From assembly GCA_004297725.1 (NCBI GenBank), contig SCUS01000112.1:1-64000 (forward strand): a stretch of 64,000 nt of DNA, in the 5' to 3' direction. The position numbers were made by a program, and so were the translations under genes. Of the stretch, positions 35,411 through 44,221 are shown in pieces. Below the pieces are notes generated by a model. The model saw only the letters and a list, made by a program, of their open reading frames with translations, did no database searches and was not told where the DNA came from. Each line of letters opens with the position of its first letter. Positions within the stretch are counted from its first letter, which is position 1. The DNA comes from Myxococcaceae bacterium (GTDB taxonomy: Bacteria > Myxococcota_A > Polyangia > Polyangiales > Ga0077539).

Positions 35411-38002
35411 ATGGCAGACGAACTTCGGTTTGACGGGCGGGTGGCGATCGTCACGGGCGCGGGCAACGGGCTCGGGCGCTCGCATGCGTTGCTTCTGGCG
35501 AAGCGCGGCGCGAAGGTGGTGGTCAACGACCTCGGCGGCTCGCACACGGGCGGCGGGAAGAGCAGCGCGGCGGCCGACGCGGTGGTGGCGGAGATCGTCG
35601 CGGGCGGCGGCGAGGCGGTGGCCAACTACGACTCGGTGGAGGACGGCGCGAGCATCGTGAAGAGCGCCATCGACGCCTTCGGGCGTGTGGACATCGTGGT
35701 CAACAACGCGGGCATCCTGCGCGACGTCTCCTTCCAGAAGATGACCGCCGACGACTGGGACCTCGTGTACCGGGTTCACGTCCTCGGGGCCTACCGGGTG
35801 ACCGCGGCGGCGTGGCCGTACATGCGGGAGCAGAAGTACGGGCGCGTGGTGTTCACCTCCTCGGCGGCGGGCATCTACGGCAACTTCGGCCAGGCGAACT
35901 ACTCGATGGCCAAGCTGGGGGTCGTGGGCTTCGCCAGCACCCTCGCGCTGGAGGGCAAGAAGAACAACGTGGTGGTCAACACCATCGCCCCCATCGCGGG
36001 CTCCCGCATGACCGAGACGGTGCTCCCCAAGGACCTCCTCGAGAGCCTGAAGCCGGAGTTCGTCTCTCCGCTGGTGGCGTGGCTCTGCCACGAGAGCAAC
36101 AGCGACACCGGCGGGCTCTTCGAGGTCGGCGGAGGCTTCATCGGCAAGCTCCGCTGGGAGCGCACCCAGGGGACGGTCTTCCGCCTCGGCCGGGCCTTCG
36201 GCCCCGATCAGGTGAAGGCCCGCTGGGGGGAGATCACCGACTTCGGCAAGAGCGAGCACCCGGCCTCGGTCACCGAGTCGATGGCTCCCATCATGGCCAA
36301 CGTGGAGGCCGGTCCGTCGAAGGGCGGCAACGAGTTCATCGACGTCGACCTGGCGCTCGGCTACCAGTTTCCCGAGTCGACCAGCCGCTATGACGAGCGC
36401 GACCTGGCGCTCTACGCGCTGGGCGTCGGGGCGAGCCGCAACCCGCTCGACACCACCGACCTCCACTACACCTACGAGCTCGACGAGGGCTTCCAGGCGC
36501 TGCCGACCTACGCGGTGGTGCCGGTGGTCAACGGCATCCTCGACGCGGGGCGCCGGGGGGAGACCGCGCCGGGGCTCAACTTCGGGCTCGATCGCATCCT
36601 CCACGGGGAGCAGTACACCGAGCTGCTGCGGCCGCTGCCGCCGAAGCAGAAGCTCACCCACCGCTCCCGGGTGAAGGCCATCTACGACAAGGGCAAGGGG
36701 GCCGTGGTCGTCAATGAGACGAAGACCTTCGACGAGGAGGGAGAGCTGCTCGCCATCAACGAGGTGACCACCTTCGTGCGCGGCGCCGGCGGCTGGGGCG
36801 GCGACCGGGGGCCGAGCGCCGAGGTGAACGTTCCGCCCGACCGGGCGCCCGACGCGGTGCTGGAGGACAAGACCAGCGAGGCCCAGGCGCTGCTCTATCG
36901 CCTCTCCGGAGACTGGAACCCGCTGCACGCCGACCCCGGCTTCGCGGGCGCCTTCGGGTACGCGAGGCCCATCCTGCACGGGCTGTGTTCGTTCGGATAC
37001 GCGGGGCGGCACGTGCTCAAGGCCTTCACCGGCGGCGACGCGAGGCGCTTCAAGTCCATCAAGGTGCGCTTCGCCGACACGGTGTTCCCTGGCGAGACCC
37101 TCGTCACCGAGATGTGGAAGGAGTCGGAGACCCGGGTGGTGTTCCGCTGCAAGGTGAAGGAGCGCGACAAGGTCGTGATCTCCAACGCCGCGGTGGAGCT
37201 GTACACCGAGGTGCCGCAGAAGAAGTCGAAGGCCAGTGCGCCCGCCTCGGCGAGCGCGGCTCCGGCGGCAGGGGCGGCGCCGGGGAAGATCACCAGCGGG
37301 CTGGTGTTCGAGGCGATCGGCGCCTACCTCACGAAGAACCCCGACGTCGCCGCCAAGGTGGGGACGGTGTTCCAGTTCAAGCTGACCAGCCCCGCGTCGC
37401 AGTGGACGCTCGACCTCAAGCTCAACCAGGTGGCGCGCGGAGAGACGGCGGTGCCCGAGTGCACCCTCGAGCTCAGCGACGCGGACTTCATGGCCATGAC
37501 CGAGGGCAAGGCCAACCCGATGAAGCTCTTCACCAGCGGCAAGCTGAAGATCTCGGGCAACGTGATGGCCTCGCAGAAGCTCGACTTCCTCACCAAGATC
37601 GACCGCAAGGCCATGGAGGCCGCGGCGGCGGGCGTGGCGGCTCCGGCGGCACCGGCCCCGGCGGCGAGCGAGGCACCGGCGCCGGCGGCGAGCGCGAGGG
37701 CTCCGGAGGTGTTCAAGGCGCTGGCCGACCGGCTGGCGGCGAACCCCGCGCTGGCGGCGGAGCTCGGCGCGGTGGTGCAGTTCAACGTCACCGGCCCCGA
37801 CGGGCAGTGGGTGGTCGATGGCGCGAAGGTGACCCCCGGTCGCAACAGCGCGGCGGCGGCCTTCCTGACCCTGTCCGATGAAGACCTCGCGGCGCTCGCG
37901 GCGGGGACGGCGGACGCGAAGGCCCTCTTCCAGCACGGCAGGCTGCGCGTCGACGGAGACGTGCGGGTGGCGCACCGCCTCGGGGTGTTGAAGAACTCGT
38001 GA
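35411..38002 (+). CDS. MFE-2-type multifunctional beta-oxidation protein (SDR + hydratase 2 + two SCP2 domains)
   Basis: The protein has 863 residues. Residues 1-300 are a short-chain dehydrogenase (VTGAGNGLGRSHA, VVNNAGIL, SSAAGIYGNFGQANYSMAK), here a (3R)-hydroxyacyl-CoA dehydrogenase. Residues about 310-600 are a MaoC-like double hot-dog enoyl-CoA hydratase 2 with the catalytic DWNPLHADP near 501 and RPILHGLCSFG near 520. After an Ala/Pro linker come two SCP2 sterol/lipid-carrier domains (about 625-745 and 765-863; FQFKLTSP, LTLSDEDLAALAAGTADA). This is the domain order of eukaryotic peroxisomal HSD17B4/MFE-2, with a second SCP2 domain. It should convert trans-2-enoyl-CoA to 3-ketoacyl-CoA for the next gene. 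No peroxisomal targeting tail is present. The SD is weak (AGGAGCGG). Confidence 0.93.
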   Translation: MADELRFDGRVAIVTGAGNGLGRSHALLLAKRGAKVVVNDLGGSHTGGGKSSAAADAVVAEIVAGGGEAVANYDSVEDGASIVKSAIDAFGRVDIVVNNAGILRDVSFQKMTADDWDLVYRVHVLGAYRVTAAAWPYMREQKYGRVVFTSSAAGIYGNFGQANYSMAKLGVVGFASTLALEGKKNNVVVNTIAPIAGSRMTETVLPKDLLESLKPEFVSPLVAWLCHESNSDTGGLFEVGGGFIGKLRWERTQGTVFRLGRAFGPDQVKARWGEITDFGKSEHPASVTESMAPIMANVEAGPSKGGNEFIDVDLALGYQFPESTSRYDERDLALYALGVGASRNPLDTTDLHYTYELDEGFQALPTYAVVPVVNGILDAGRRGETAPGLNFGLDRILHGEQYTELLRPLPPKQKLTHRSRVKAIYDKGKGAVVVNETKTFDEEGELLAINEVTTFVRGAGGWGGDRGPSAEVNVPPDRAPDAVLEDKTSEAQALLYRLSGDWNPLHADPGFAGAFGYARPILHGLCSFGYAGRHVLKAFTGGDARRFKSIKVRFADTVFPGETLVTEMWKESETRVVFRCKVKERDKVVISNAAVELYTEVPQKKSKASAPASASAAPAAGAAPGKITSGLVFEAIGAYLTKNPDVAAKVGTVFQFKLTSPASQWTLDLKLNQVARGETAVPECTLELSDADFMAMTEGKANPMKLFTSGKLKISGNVMASQKLDFLTKIDRKAMEAAAAGVAAPAAPAPAASEAPAPAASARAPEVFKALADRLAANPALAAELGAVVQFNVTGPDGQWVVDGAKVTPGRNSAAAAFLTLSDEDLAALAAGTADAKALFQHGRLRVDGDVRVAHRLGVLKNS

Positions 38003-38040
38003 TCGGCAACGACCAGCAACGGAGCGAGGAAGAGACCAAA

Positions 38041-39219
38041 ATGGGACGACGCGTGAACGTGATCGGTGTCGGCATGGTGAAGTTCGCCAAGCCCGGCGCG
38101 AGCGAGGAATACAACGTCATGGCCTCCAAGGCGGCGCGGCTGGCGCTGGCCGACGCGGGGGTTCCGTACGCCGAGGTCGAGCAGGCCTACGCGGGATATG
38201 TCTATGGAGACAGCACCTGCGGGCAGCGAGCGATCTACGAGGTGGGGCTCACGGGCATTCCCGTGTTCAATGTGAACAACAACTGCTCCACCGGGTCGAG
38301 CGCGCTGATGCTGGCGAAGCAGGCCGTCGAAGGGGGCGTGGTGGAGTGCGCCATCGCCGTCGGCTTCGAGCAGATGGAGAAGGGCGCCCTCGCGGCCAAG
38401 TGGACCGACCGCACCAACCCCCTCGACAAGCACGTCGGGGTGATGAACGACGCGCAGGGCGTCAACCAGGCGCCCTTCGCGGCGCAGATGTTCGGCGGCG
38501 CGGGCCGCGAGTACCGGTGGCGCTACGGAACCAAGAAGGAGACCTTCGGCAAGATCTCCTGGAAGGCCCGCCAGCACGCCAACCGCAACCCCTACGCGCT
38601 CTTCGGCGAGACGCTCACCCTCGAGGAGATCATGAACGCCCCAGAGGTGTTCGATCCGCTCACGCGCTACCAGTGCTGCCCGCCCACCTGCGGCGCGGCC
38701 GCGGCGGTGGTGTGCTCCGAGGAGTTCGCGCGGCGCCACGGCATCGCCAACCCCGTGTACATCGCGGGTCAGGCCATGACCACGGACTACGGGTCGAGCT
38801 TCGGCGACTCGATGATGAAGATGGTCGGCTACGACATGAGCAAGGCCGCCGCCGACAAGGTCTACGCCCAGTCGGGCCTCGGCCCGAAGGACGTGCAGGT
38901 CGTCGAGCTCCACGACTGCTTCACCGCCAACGAGCTCATCACCTACGAGGCGCTCGGCCTGTGTGGTGAGGGCGAGGCGGAGAAGTTCATCGACGCGGGC
39001 GACAACACCTTCGGCGGCAAGTACGTGGTCAACCCCTCGGGCGGACTGCTCTCCAAGGGCCATCCCCTCGGCGCCACCGGCCTCGCGCAGTGCACCGAGC
39101 TGGTCTGGCAGCTCCGGGGCATGGGCGACAAGCGCCAGGTGCCCAACGCCCGCGCCGCGCTCCAGCACAACCTCGGCCTCGGCGGGGCCTGCGTCGTGAC
39201 GATGTACCGCCGCGACTGA
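38041..39219 (+). CDS. SCPx-type thiolase / lipid-transfer thiolase
   Basis: The protein has 392 residues. It starts 38 bp after the MFE-2 gene, with GGAAGAG before the ATG. Family features of SCP-x thiolases are VNVIGVGMVKFAKPG, the active-site NNNCSTGSSALMLAK (Cys near 86) and YGTKKETFGKISWKARQHA. Further ones are QCCPPTCGAAAAVVCS, VVELHDCFTANELITYEALG, NPSGGLLSKGHPLGATG and ALQHNLGLGGACVVTMYRR. The first cysteine is the nucleophile; GHPLGATG supplies the catalytic histidine. It cleaves 3-ketoacyl-CoA, in eukaryotes mainly of branched or sterol side chains. Here the SCP2 domain of human SCPx is absent but is carried in duplicate by the partner protein. Confidence 0.93.
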   Translation: MGRRVNVIGVGMVKFAKPGASEEYNVMASKAARLALADAGVPYAEVEQAYAGYVYGDSTCGQRAIYEVGLTGIPVFNVNNNCSTGSSALMLAKQAVEGGVVECAIAVGFEQMEKGALAAKWTDRTNPLDKHVGVMNDAQGVNQAPFAAQMFGGAGREYRWRYGTKKETFGKISWKARQHANRNPYALFGETLTLEEIMNAPEVFDPLTRYQCCPPTCGAAAAVVCSEEFARRHGIANPVYIAGQAMTTDYGSSFGDSMMKMVGYDMSKAAADKVYAQSGLGPKDVQVVELHDCFTANELITYEALGLCGEGEAEKFIDAGDNTFGGKYVVNPSGGLLSKGHPLGATGLAQCTELVWQLRGMGDKRQVPNARAALQHNLGLGGACVVTMYRRD

Positions 39220-39247
39220 GTCGCTCCCGTCCACCGGCTCTGGTAGG

Positions 39248-40096
39248 GTGCGCGCCGTGCGCAGCCACCGGCTCTCCTCCGTCCTCTCCGCCCTGATCCT
39301 GAGCGCGCTCGGGTGCTCCGACGTGCCGACCACCCAGCGGTGCGACGAGCCCGACAACTCGTGCGGTCGCGTCTTCCTCCAGAGCGCCACGCCGCTGAGC
39401 GCGCTGCGAGACCCCAACCCGATGACCCGCGTGCCGGAGGGGACGCCGGTCGACGCGCGCAACCTCCAGGTCACCGCGTATGACGAGCTCGACGAGACCA
39501 TGGACGGCGACCTGGGCACCGTCTACGTCCAGCAGACCATCCCCGTCGGGGCCTCCACCGACCCCTTCCTGCCCTGTCCGCTGCTGCCCGACGGCCTCGC
39601 TCGCGTCTGCGGCATCTCGACCTTCAACACCCAGTTCAGCCCGCTCGCCTATCGCCCCAAGGTGGGCGACCTCGTCGACATGTCCGGCGGGCAGTACGAC
39701 GAGTTCGACTGCTCCGGCGTGTGCGGCTCGCCCCCGCAGCCCTTCCCCGACGGGCGCTTCCTGCCGCAGGTGCGAGAGCCCACCATCCGCAGCGCCGGCG
39801 TGGCGCCGCTCCCGGCGCCGGTGCGCGTCACCGTGCAAGACCTCATGACCCACAACGCCGCCCTCATCGGGGTGCTGGTGGAGGTCTCCAACGTGACCGC
39901 CGTCGGGCCCGCCGACCGTCGCGGGGAGATCCAGATCACCCCCGACCGCAACGGCCCCAAGCTCACCCAGGAGATGACCGCGATCCCGGGCGTCGCCGCG
40001 GGCACCCAGTGGTCGCGCATCGTCGGGGTGGTGTCGTACTTCTATGGTCCGAAGCTCATCCCGAGGAGCCTCGCCGACCTGACGCCCGCGGGCTGA
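39248..40096 (+). CDS. Putative lipoprotein of unknown function
   Basis: The protein has 282 residues from GTG 39248; GTG 39257 is also possible. The signal ends LSALGCSDV (lipobox). The early mature part has a cysteine pair (RCDEPDNSCGR) and the middle has CPLLPDGLARVCGIS and FDCSGVCGSP, so two or three disulfides are likely. The body is beta-rich. VRVTVQDLMTHNAALIGVLVEVSNVTAV followed by EIQITPDRNGPKLT recalls OB-fold-like lipoproteins of this phylum, but I do not assign a family. It lies 28 bp after the thiolase gene, yet nothing suggests a metabolic link. Confidence 0.7.
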   Translation: MRAVRSHRLSSVLSALILSALGCSDVPTTQRCDEPDNSCGRVFLQSATPLSALRDPNPMTRVPEGTPVDARNLQVTAYDELDETMDGDLGTVYVQQTIPVGASTDPFLPCPLLPDGLARVCGISTFNTQFSPLAYRPKVGDLVDMSGGQYDEFDCSGVCGSPPQPFPDGRFLPQVREPTIRSAGVAPLPAPVRVTVQDLMTHNAALIGVLVEVSNVTAVGPADRRGEIQITPDRNGPKLTQEMTAIPGVAAGTQWSRIVGVVSYFYGPKLIPRSLADLTPAG

Positions 40097-40116
40097 GACT
40101 CCTCACAGAAGAGCCA

Positions 40117-40136
40117 CACAGCGACGGACCGCTGTG
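40117..40136 (+). terminator. Hairpin after the lipoprotein gene
   Basis: CACAGCG and CGCTGTG form a perfect 7-bp stem with a 6-nt loop, 20 bp after the stop. A small GGCCG/CGGCC hairpin follows at 40144-40156. No U-tract is seen. Confidence 0.4.
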
Positions 40137-40177
40137 GCGAAATGGCCGCCACGGCCCTCCGGGGCAGCGAGTCGATG

Positions 40178-40195
40178 ACCGCTGAAAACAGCGGT
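40178..40195 (+). promoter_or_regulatory. Leader hairpin upstream of the thioredoxin-fold gene
   Basis: ACCGCTG, AAAA and CAGCGGT form a perfect 7-bp stem with a tetraloop 73 bp before the start codon. Another short GCGGG/CCCGC stem follows near 40202-40219. Together with the hairpin at 40117 they fold most of the 172-bp leader. The strong AGGAGG site lies outside the hairpins. Confidence 0.35.
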
Positions 40196-40268
40196 GTGTC
40201 GCGGGCGCTACACCCGCGGCCTGCGCTTCGCATTGGGAGGGGAACCACTCAAAAAACAGGAGGTTCCC

Positions 40269-40796
40269 ATGAGGGTACATGCTCTCGCGGCCGCGTTGAC
40301 CCTTGCGATCAGCGCCACGGTCTTCGCGGTTCCGCAGCCCGGTCGCGTTCTCCCTTCGGTGTCCGTTCGCGATCTGGGCGGCGCCCAGCACACCGAGCGC
40401 GACCTCGCCGGTCGATGGACCGTCGCCATCGCGATGACCGACAAGGACGTCGGCCCCAACCTCGCGGCGTGGTGGCAGCAGCTCCAGACCCGCGTCCCCG
40501 AGGGCACGAGGATGGTGTCCTTCGTGGCGCTCGACCTCTTCGCGATGGTGCCCACCGCGACGGTGCTCTCCCAGGCCCGCGAGGCGACGCCCAGGGACGC
40601 CTGGAACAGCGTCTGGTTCTGCCGCGACGGCTCCTTCGCCGAGCAGCTCGGGCTCCCGGAGAGCGAGACGCCGTGGGTGTTCGTGATCGACCCGTCGGGG
40701 CGCGTGGTGGAGAGCATCCACGCCAACGTCAACCCGGGCGGCGTCGCGCGGGTGCTCTCCGCCGTGGGCACCCGCACCGCCAGCGCGCCGCGCTGA
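40269..40796 (+). CDS. Exported thioredoxin-fold-like protein without active-site cysteines
   Basis: The protein has 175 residues. AGGAGG lies 6 nt before the ATG, which fixes the start; an upstream frame extension was rejected. A cleavable signal (MRVHALAAALTLAISATVFA) predicts periplasmic or secreted location. The mature region has a thioredoxin/peroxiredoxin-like order: PGRVLPSVSVRDLGG, then RDLAGRWTVAIAMTD, a helix (LAAWWQQLQTRV), VSFVALDL and TPWVFVIDPSGRVVESIH. The usual CxxC position is TDKDVG, so it cannot be a dithiol oxidoreductase; the only cysteine is in WFCRDGS. It resembles YtfJ-like members but is not certain. Function unknown. Confidence 0.65.
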   Translation: MRVHALAAALTLAISATVFAVPQPGRVLPSVSVRDLGGAQHTERDLAGRWTVAIAMTDKDVGPNLAAWWQQLQTRVPEGTRMVSFVALDLFAMVPTATVLSQAREATPRDAWNSVWFCRDGSFAEQLGLPESETPWVFVIDPSGRVVESIHANVNPGGVARVLSAVGTRTASAPR

Positions 40797-40921
40797 AGCC
40801 TCGGAGTGTGAAGAAGTGCAAAGGCCGATGGGAGCGCAGGGAAATCGTGAGGGGGCTGCGTAGGGGAGGCGGCGGTCGCGGCGTCGATGTTCACGTACCC
40901 ACTGCCTGTAGGAGGCACACG

Positions 40922-41665
40922 ATGAACAAGTCACGCTTCAATCGCATCACCCTTGGCAGCACGCTCCTCGCGGCCCTCGTCACCGTCGGCGCGGCGTCCG
41001 TCGCCTTCGCCCAGAACGCCCCCGCCCCCGGCGCCCCCGGCGCCTGCGAGGGGCACCGCGGCGGCGGCCACGGCGGCCGCGGCCACGGGCCGATGGACCC
41101 GGCGGCCTTCACCCGCTTCATGGACCGCAACGGCGACGGCCGCGTCGAGGTGAGCGAGCTCCCGCCGCGCGCCCAGACCCGGATGGCCGCCGCCGACACC
41201 AACCGCGACGGGGTGCTCTCCGCGCAGGAGATCACGGCGCACATGGAGGCCCAGCGCGCCGCCCGCTTCGCCCGGATGGACCGCAACTCCGACGGCGCCG
41301 TCACCGCCGACGAGGTGGGCCCGCGGTGGGAGCACCTGCAGGCCGCGGACGCCGACCACAACGGGCGCGTCTCCCGCGACGAGCTCCAGGCGGCCCACGC
41401 CTCCGGGGCCCTGCGCGGAGGGCACGGCCACGGCAGGGGCCGGGGCGAGGGTGGCCCTCGCGACGGAGCGGGCTTCGTGCAGCGCTTCGACCGCAACGGC
41501 AACGGCTCCCTCGAGGTGAGCGAGCTGCCTCCGAGGATGGCCGAGCACCTCGGCGCCGCGGACACCAACCGCGACGGGACGCTCAGCGCCGACGAGCTCC
41601 GCATCCACCGGGAGCAGCGCCGCGCCGCCCGCGAGGCCGGCCCGCAGGGTCCCCGCAAGCACTGA
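40922..41665 (+). CDS. Secreted EF-hand calcium-binding protein
   Basis: The protein has 247 residues. AGGAGG lies 7 nt before the ATG. A signal peptide (GSTLLAALVTVGAASVAFAQ) is followed by a His/Gly-rich stretch (GHRGGGHGGRGHGP) that could bind metal. Six EF-hand loops follow: DRNGDGRVEVSE, DTNRDGVLSAQE, DRNSDGAVTADE, DADHNGRVSRDE, DRNGNGSLEVSE and DTNRDGTLSADE. All have the D-x-N/D-x-D/N-G pattern and final Glu of calcium-binding loops. Pairs of hands are joined by a second His/Gly-rich linker. Likely role: extracellular or periplasmic calcium binding or buffering. It may share a promoter with the preceding gene 125 bp upstream. Confidence 0.88.
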   Translation: MNKSRFNRITLGSTLLAALVTVGAASVAFAQNAPAPGAPGACEGHRGGGHGGRGHGPMDPAAFTRFMDRNGDGRVEVSELPPRAQTRMAAADTNRDGVLSAQEITAHMEAQRAARFARMDRNSDGAVTADEVGPRWEHLQAADADHNGRVSRDELQAAHASGALRGGHGHGRGRGEGGPRDGAGFVQRFDRNGNGSLEVSELPPRMAEHLGAADTNRDGTLSADELRIHREQRRAAREAGPQGPRKH

Positions 41666-41720
41666 ATCGGGTCCCCTCGGGGTGCGCGGGGTCGGCTCCT
41701 GCGTTATCCAGGCACCGGCC

Positions 41721-42923
41721 ATGGTGGTGAGCGAGCGACCGCGTAGCCTCCTCGCGTCGGTGCTGCTGCACCTGGGCGTCGCGCTCCTCGCGGTCGCGAG
41801 CACCCGATCGCCCCGCCACCCTCCGACCTCGGCGCCCGCCACGGCGAGCCCTCCCCCGGTCGAGTTCGACTTCCCTCCTCCCACGCCACCCCCAGCCCCT
41901 TCCGAGCCTGCGCCCGGCCCTGCGCCGGTGGTGGCCGCGAGCGCGGCGCGTCCTTCGGGGCACCGCAGCGCCGCGGCTTCCCCGGAGCCCGCAGCGCCCT
42001 CTCCTGGCGTCGCGGCGCCGAGCGTCGCAGCGCCGGAGGTCGCTCCGCCCGCGCTCACCGCGCCGCCCTCGATGCGCGCCGCCGACCTGATGAGGGTGCG
42101 TCCCTCGGAGGCCTTCTCGGTGTGGGGGGCGGCGCCCTCCGTCGCCCAGGTTCAGGGGGAGCGGGCCCGCGCCCGCTCGCTGGTCGACCAGCCGGTCGGT
42201 ACGCCCGAGTCGAGGGCGGTCGCGGCCAGCCAGGGCTACGTCGACCAGCGCCTCGCGGCGACCCACCAGCACGAGGCCGCCGGGGTGCGCGGCTACTACT
42301 GGTCGCTGCGGCGGCGGATGCTGGAGACGTGGCGGCCGGGCATCTCCCGGATGCCCTCGCTGGGGGAGACCCTCCTCGCGACCCTGGCGATGCCCGCCGC
42401 GGGCCTGGCCGAGGTGGCGAGGAGCGCCACCGGCCCGGGGGTGCAGCCCGGGCGGCTGGGCTCGGCCATCGACTCGCTGGAGGCTCGCAACACCGCCCGG
42501 AGCAACAACCCGGCGGATCTCACCCAGGCGCCGTTTCAGGGGATCGTCGACCAGTCGCGAGGCAACACCCGCACGACCCGCGCGGAGGTCGAGGTGCTGC
42601 AGGGCGAGGACGGCCGGGTGATCGAGGTGAGGGTGCTGCGCTCCTCGCCTATCGCGGGCTTCGACCGGGCGGCCGAGGCGGCGGTGCGAGACGCGCTGCC
42701 CCTGCAGACGCCGGTGGCGATGCCGGGCGGGAGGCGGTCGCGGTGGTCCTTCGAGGTGGTGGCGTCGCGAGACCCCTTCGTGCCGGGGGTGGGCTTCGCC
42801 TTCGATGAGAGCACCGGGTGGTTCGAGCTGCACTGGCCGGGGAGGGCCCACGTGCGAAGCCGGGTCTGGCTGGAGGACGCCTCGCCCCTGTCGCGGGGCG
42901 CCCGCCCTTCTCCGCGAGGCTGA
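41721..42923 (+). CDS. TonB-like energy-transducer/periplasmic-spanning protein
   Basis: The protein has 400 residues. The ATG at 41721 was chosen because the upstream extension is poor. One N-terminal membrane helix (SLLASVLLHLGVALLAVA) is followed by a Pro-rich, periplasm-spanning region (FDFPPPTPPPAPSEPAPG and repeated Ala/Pro motifs to about residue 120). A helical middle part contains YYWSLRRRMLETWRPG. Residues about 280-360 fit a TonB C-terminal domain (TRAEVEVLQGEDGRVIEVRVL, FDRAAEAAVRDALPLQ). TonB proteins pass proton-motive energy to outer-membrane receptors. No ExbB/ExbD or receptor gene is adjacent. It is convergent with the methyltransferase gene, with 3 bp between stops. Confidence 0.75.
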   Translation: MVVSERPRSLLASVLLHLGVALLAVASTRSPRHPPTSAPATASPPPVEFDFPPPTPPPAPSEPAPGPAPVVAASAARPSGHRSAAASPEPAAPSPGVAAPSVAAPEVAPPALTAPPSMRAADLMRVRPSEAFSVWGAAPSVAQVQGERARARSLVDQPVGTPESRAVAASQGYVDQRLAATHQHEAAGVRGYYWSLRRRMLETWRPGISRMPSLGETLLATLAMPAAGLAEVARSATGPGVQPGRLGSAIDSLEARNTARSNNPADLTQAPFQGIVDQSRGNTRTTRAEVEVLQGEDGRVIEVRVLRSSPIAGFDRAAEAAVRDALPLQTPVAMPGGRRSRWSFEVVASRDPFVPGVGFAFDESTGWFELHWPGRAHVRSRVWLEDASPLSRGARPSPRG

Positions 42924-42926
42924 CCG

Positions 42927-44171
42927 CTACCGCTTACCCAGCACCACGACGTGCTCGCGCTTGGGCCGCCGCGCGAAGGCCTCGATGCTGTCGTCGTCGA
43001 AGACCGCGCGCACCTGGGAGGCCCTCGCGACCACCTTGAGGTCGGCCCCCTTGGCGGCGTCGGCCAGCATCTCGTCGGCGTACATGGGCTCGATGCCCGC
43101 GGCGCCGTCGGCCATCACCACCGCGGCGCGCCCGCCCTTCTTCAGCACCCTCGCCAGCGCCCGGCACATCAGCCCCAGCTCGCGGCCGAAGCGGAACACC
43201 CCCATCTCGGGCTCGTCCTTGAACCACCGGGCGGCGCCCACCTCGCGCTCGATCATCCGCTTGTCGTCGAGGTTGAGCCACACATAGCGGCGCTCGTGCT
43301 GCGCGGCGTAGTCGTAGGTGTTGGCGTAGGGAGGCGAGGTCACCACGCCGTCGATGGAGTCGCTGGCGATGGTCTCGAGCGCCGTCGCGTCGTCGGCGAG
43401 CACCTCCGCGGAGACCCCCGAGGGGACCGCGGCCTCCAGCGCCGCGAGGCACCGGTCGAGCTCGTTGGCCTTGTCCGCGAACCACCGGATCGCCGCGCGG
43501 ATGGGCACGTCCTTTCGCACCTTGCGGGGGTCGGAGTCCGAGGCCTGGAGGGAGACCTTCACCAGGATGGACGAGAACAGCATCCGCAGCGCCGCCTGGG
43601 TGAGCCCCTTGGTGCGATGGAGTTCTTGAGAGAGCGCCGACAGCTCGGCGAGGGTGTGCGGGTAGAACCACTTCTGCTCGCCGCGGGGGATGTGCGCGTG
43701 CCAGCGCATCCGGACGCCCTGCTCGGCGCGCATGGCCACGGTGTTGGCCGCGGCCACGATGCGCTGCCGGTCGCCCACGGAGGTGACGCGGGTCTTGAGC
43801 GAGGCGAGCTCCACCGCGAAGGGAGAGAGGTCGCGGCCCACCGCGCGCAGGCCCATGGCCATGGCCTCGATGAGCACCGTCCCGGAGCCGCAGAAGGGGT
43901 CGAGCAGCGTGGCGCCGGCGGGCAGCGAGAGGCTCTGGAGCAGCGAGCGGGCGACCGCAGGGTGCAGCCGCGCGGGGTAGGCGTGGAAGGGGTGGGTGAG
44001 CGTGGCGTCGCGCTCTCCGGGGCGGATGGTGAGCGCGTCGGTGAGCCTCGCGCAGAGCACCTCGTCGCCGACGGCCTCGACGGCGCCGCCGACGTTGACC
44101 AGCGCGCGGCGGGCGTGCGGGCGGCGCATCAGCGGACGGTGGGCGGTGGTCGCGTCGCGGCGGTCTTTCAT
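42927..44171 (-). CDS. Orphan DNA methyltransferase (SPPY motif, N4-cytosine/N6-adenine type)
   Basis: The protein has 414 residues. There is no clear ribosome site; ATG 44171 is used. The SAM-binding motif LLDPFCGSGTVLIEAMAMG near residue 80 precedes the catalytic motif VVTSPPYANTYDY near residue 270. A later segment is KKGGRAAVVMADGAAGIEP. Order of motifs is FGG before SPPY, and serine in SPPY is most often seen in N4-cytosine enzymes. The N-terminal THPFHAYPARLHPAVARSLL is typical of this chromosomal methylase group. No restriction endonuclease is next to it, so it may be an orphan epigenetic or protective methylase. An RNA methylase (TRM11-like) role is a less likely alternative. Confidence 0.82.
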   Translation of the reverse strand: MKDRRDATTAHRPLMRRPHARRALVNVGGAVEAVGDEVLCARLTDALTIRPGERDATLTHPFHAYPARLHPAVARSLLQSLSLPAGATLLDPFCGSGTVLIEAMAMGLRAVGRDLSPFAVELASLKTRVTSVGDRQRIVAAANTVAMRAEQGVRMRWHAHIPRGEQKWFYPHTLAELSALSQELHRTKGLTQAALRMLFSSILVKVSLQASDSDPRKVRKDVPIRAAIRWFADKANELDRCLAALEAAVPSGVSAEVLADDATALETIASDSIDGVVTSPPYANTYDYAAQHERRYVWLNLDDKRMIEREVGAARWFKDEPEMGVFRFGRELGLMCRALARVLKKGGRAAVVMADGAAGIEPMYADEMLADAAKGADLKVVARASQVRAVFDDDSIEAFARRPKREHVVVLGKR

Positions 44172-44221
44172 GCCAGTGCGTATAGCGCCCTTCGGACGCC
44201 CGCACACATCCCAACGACGGG

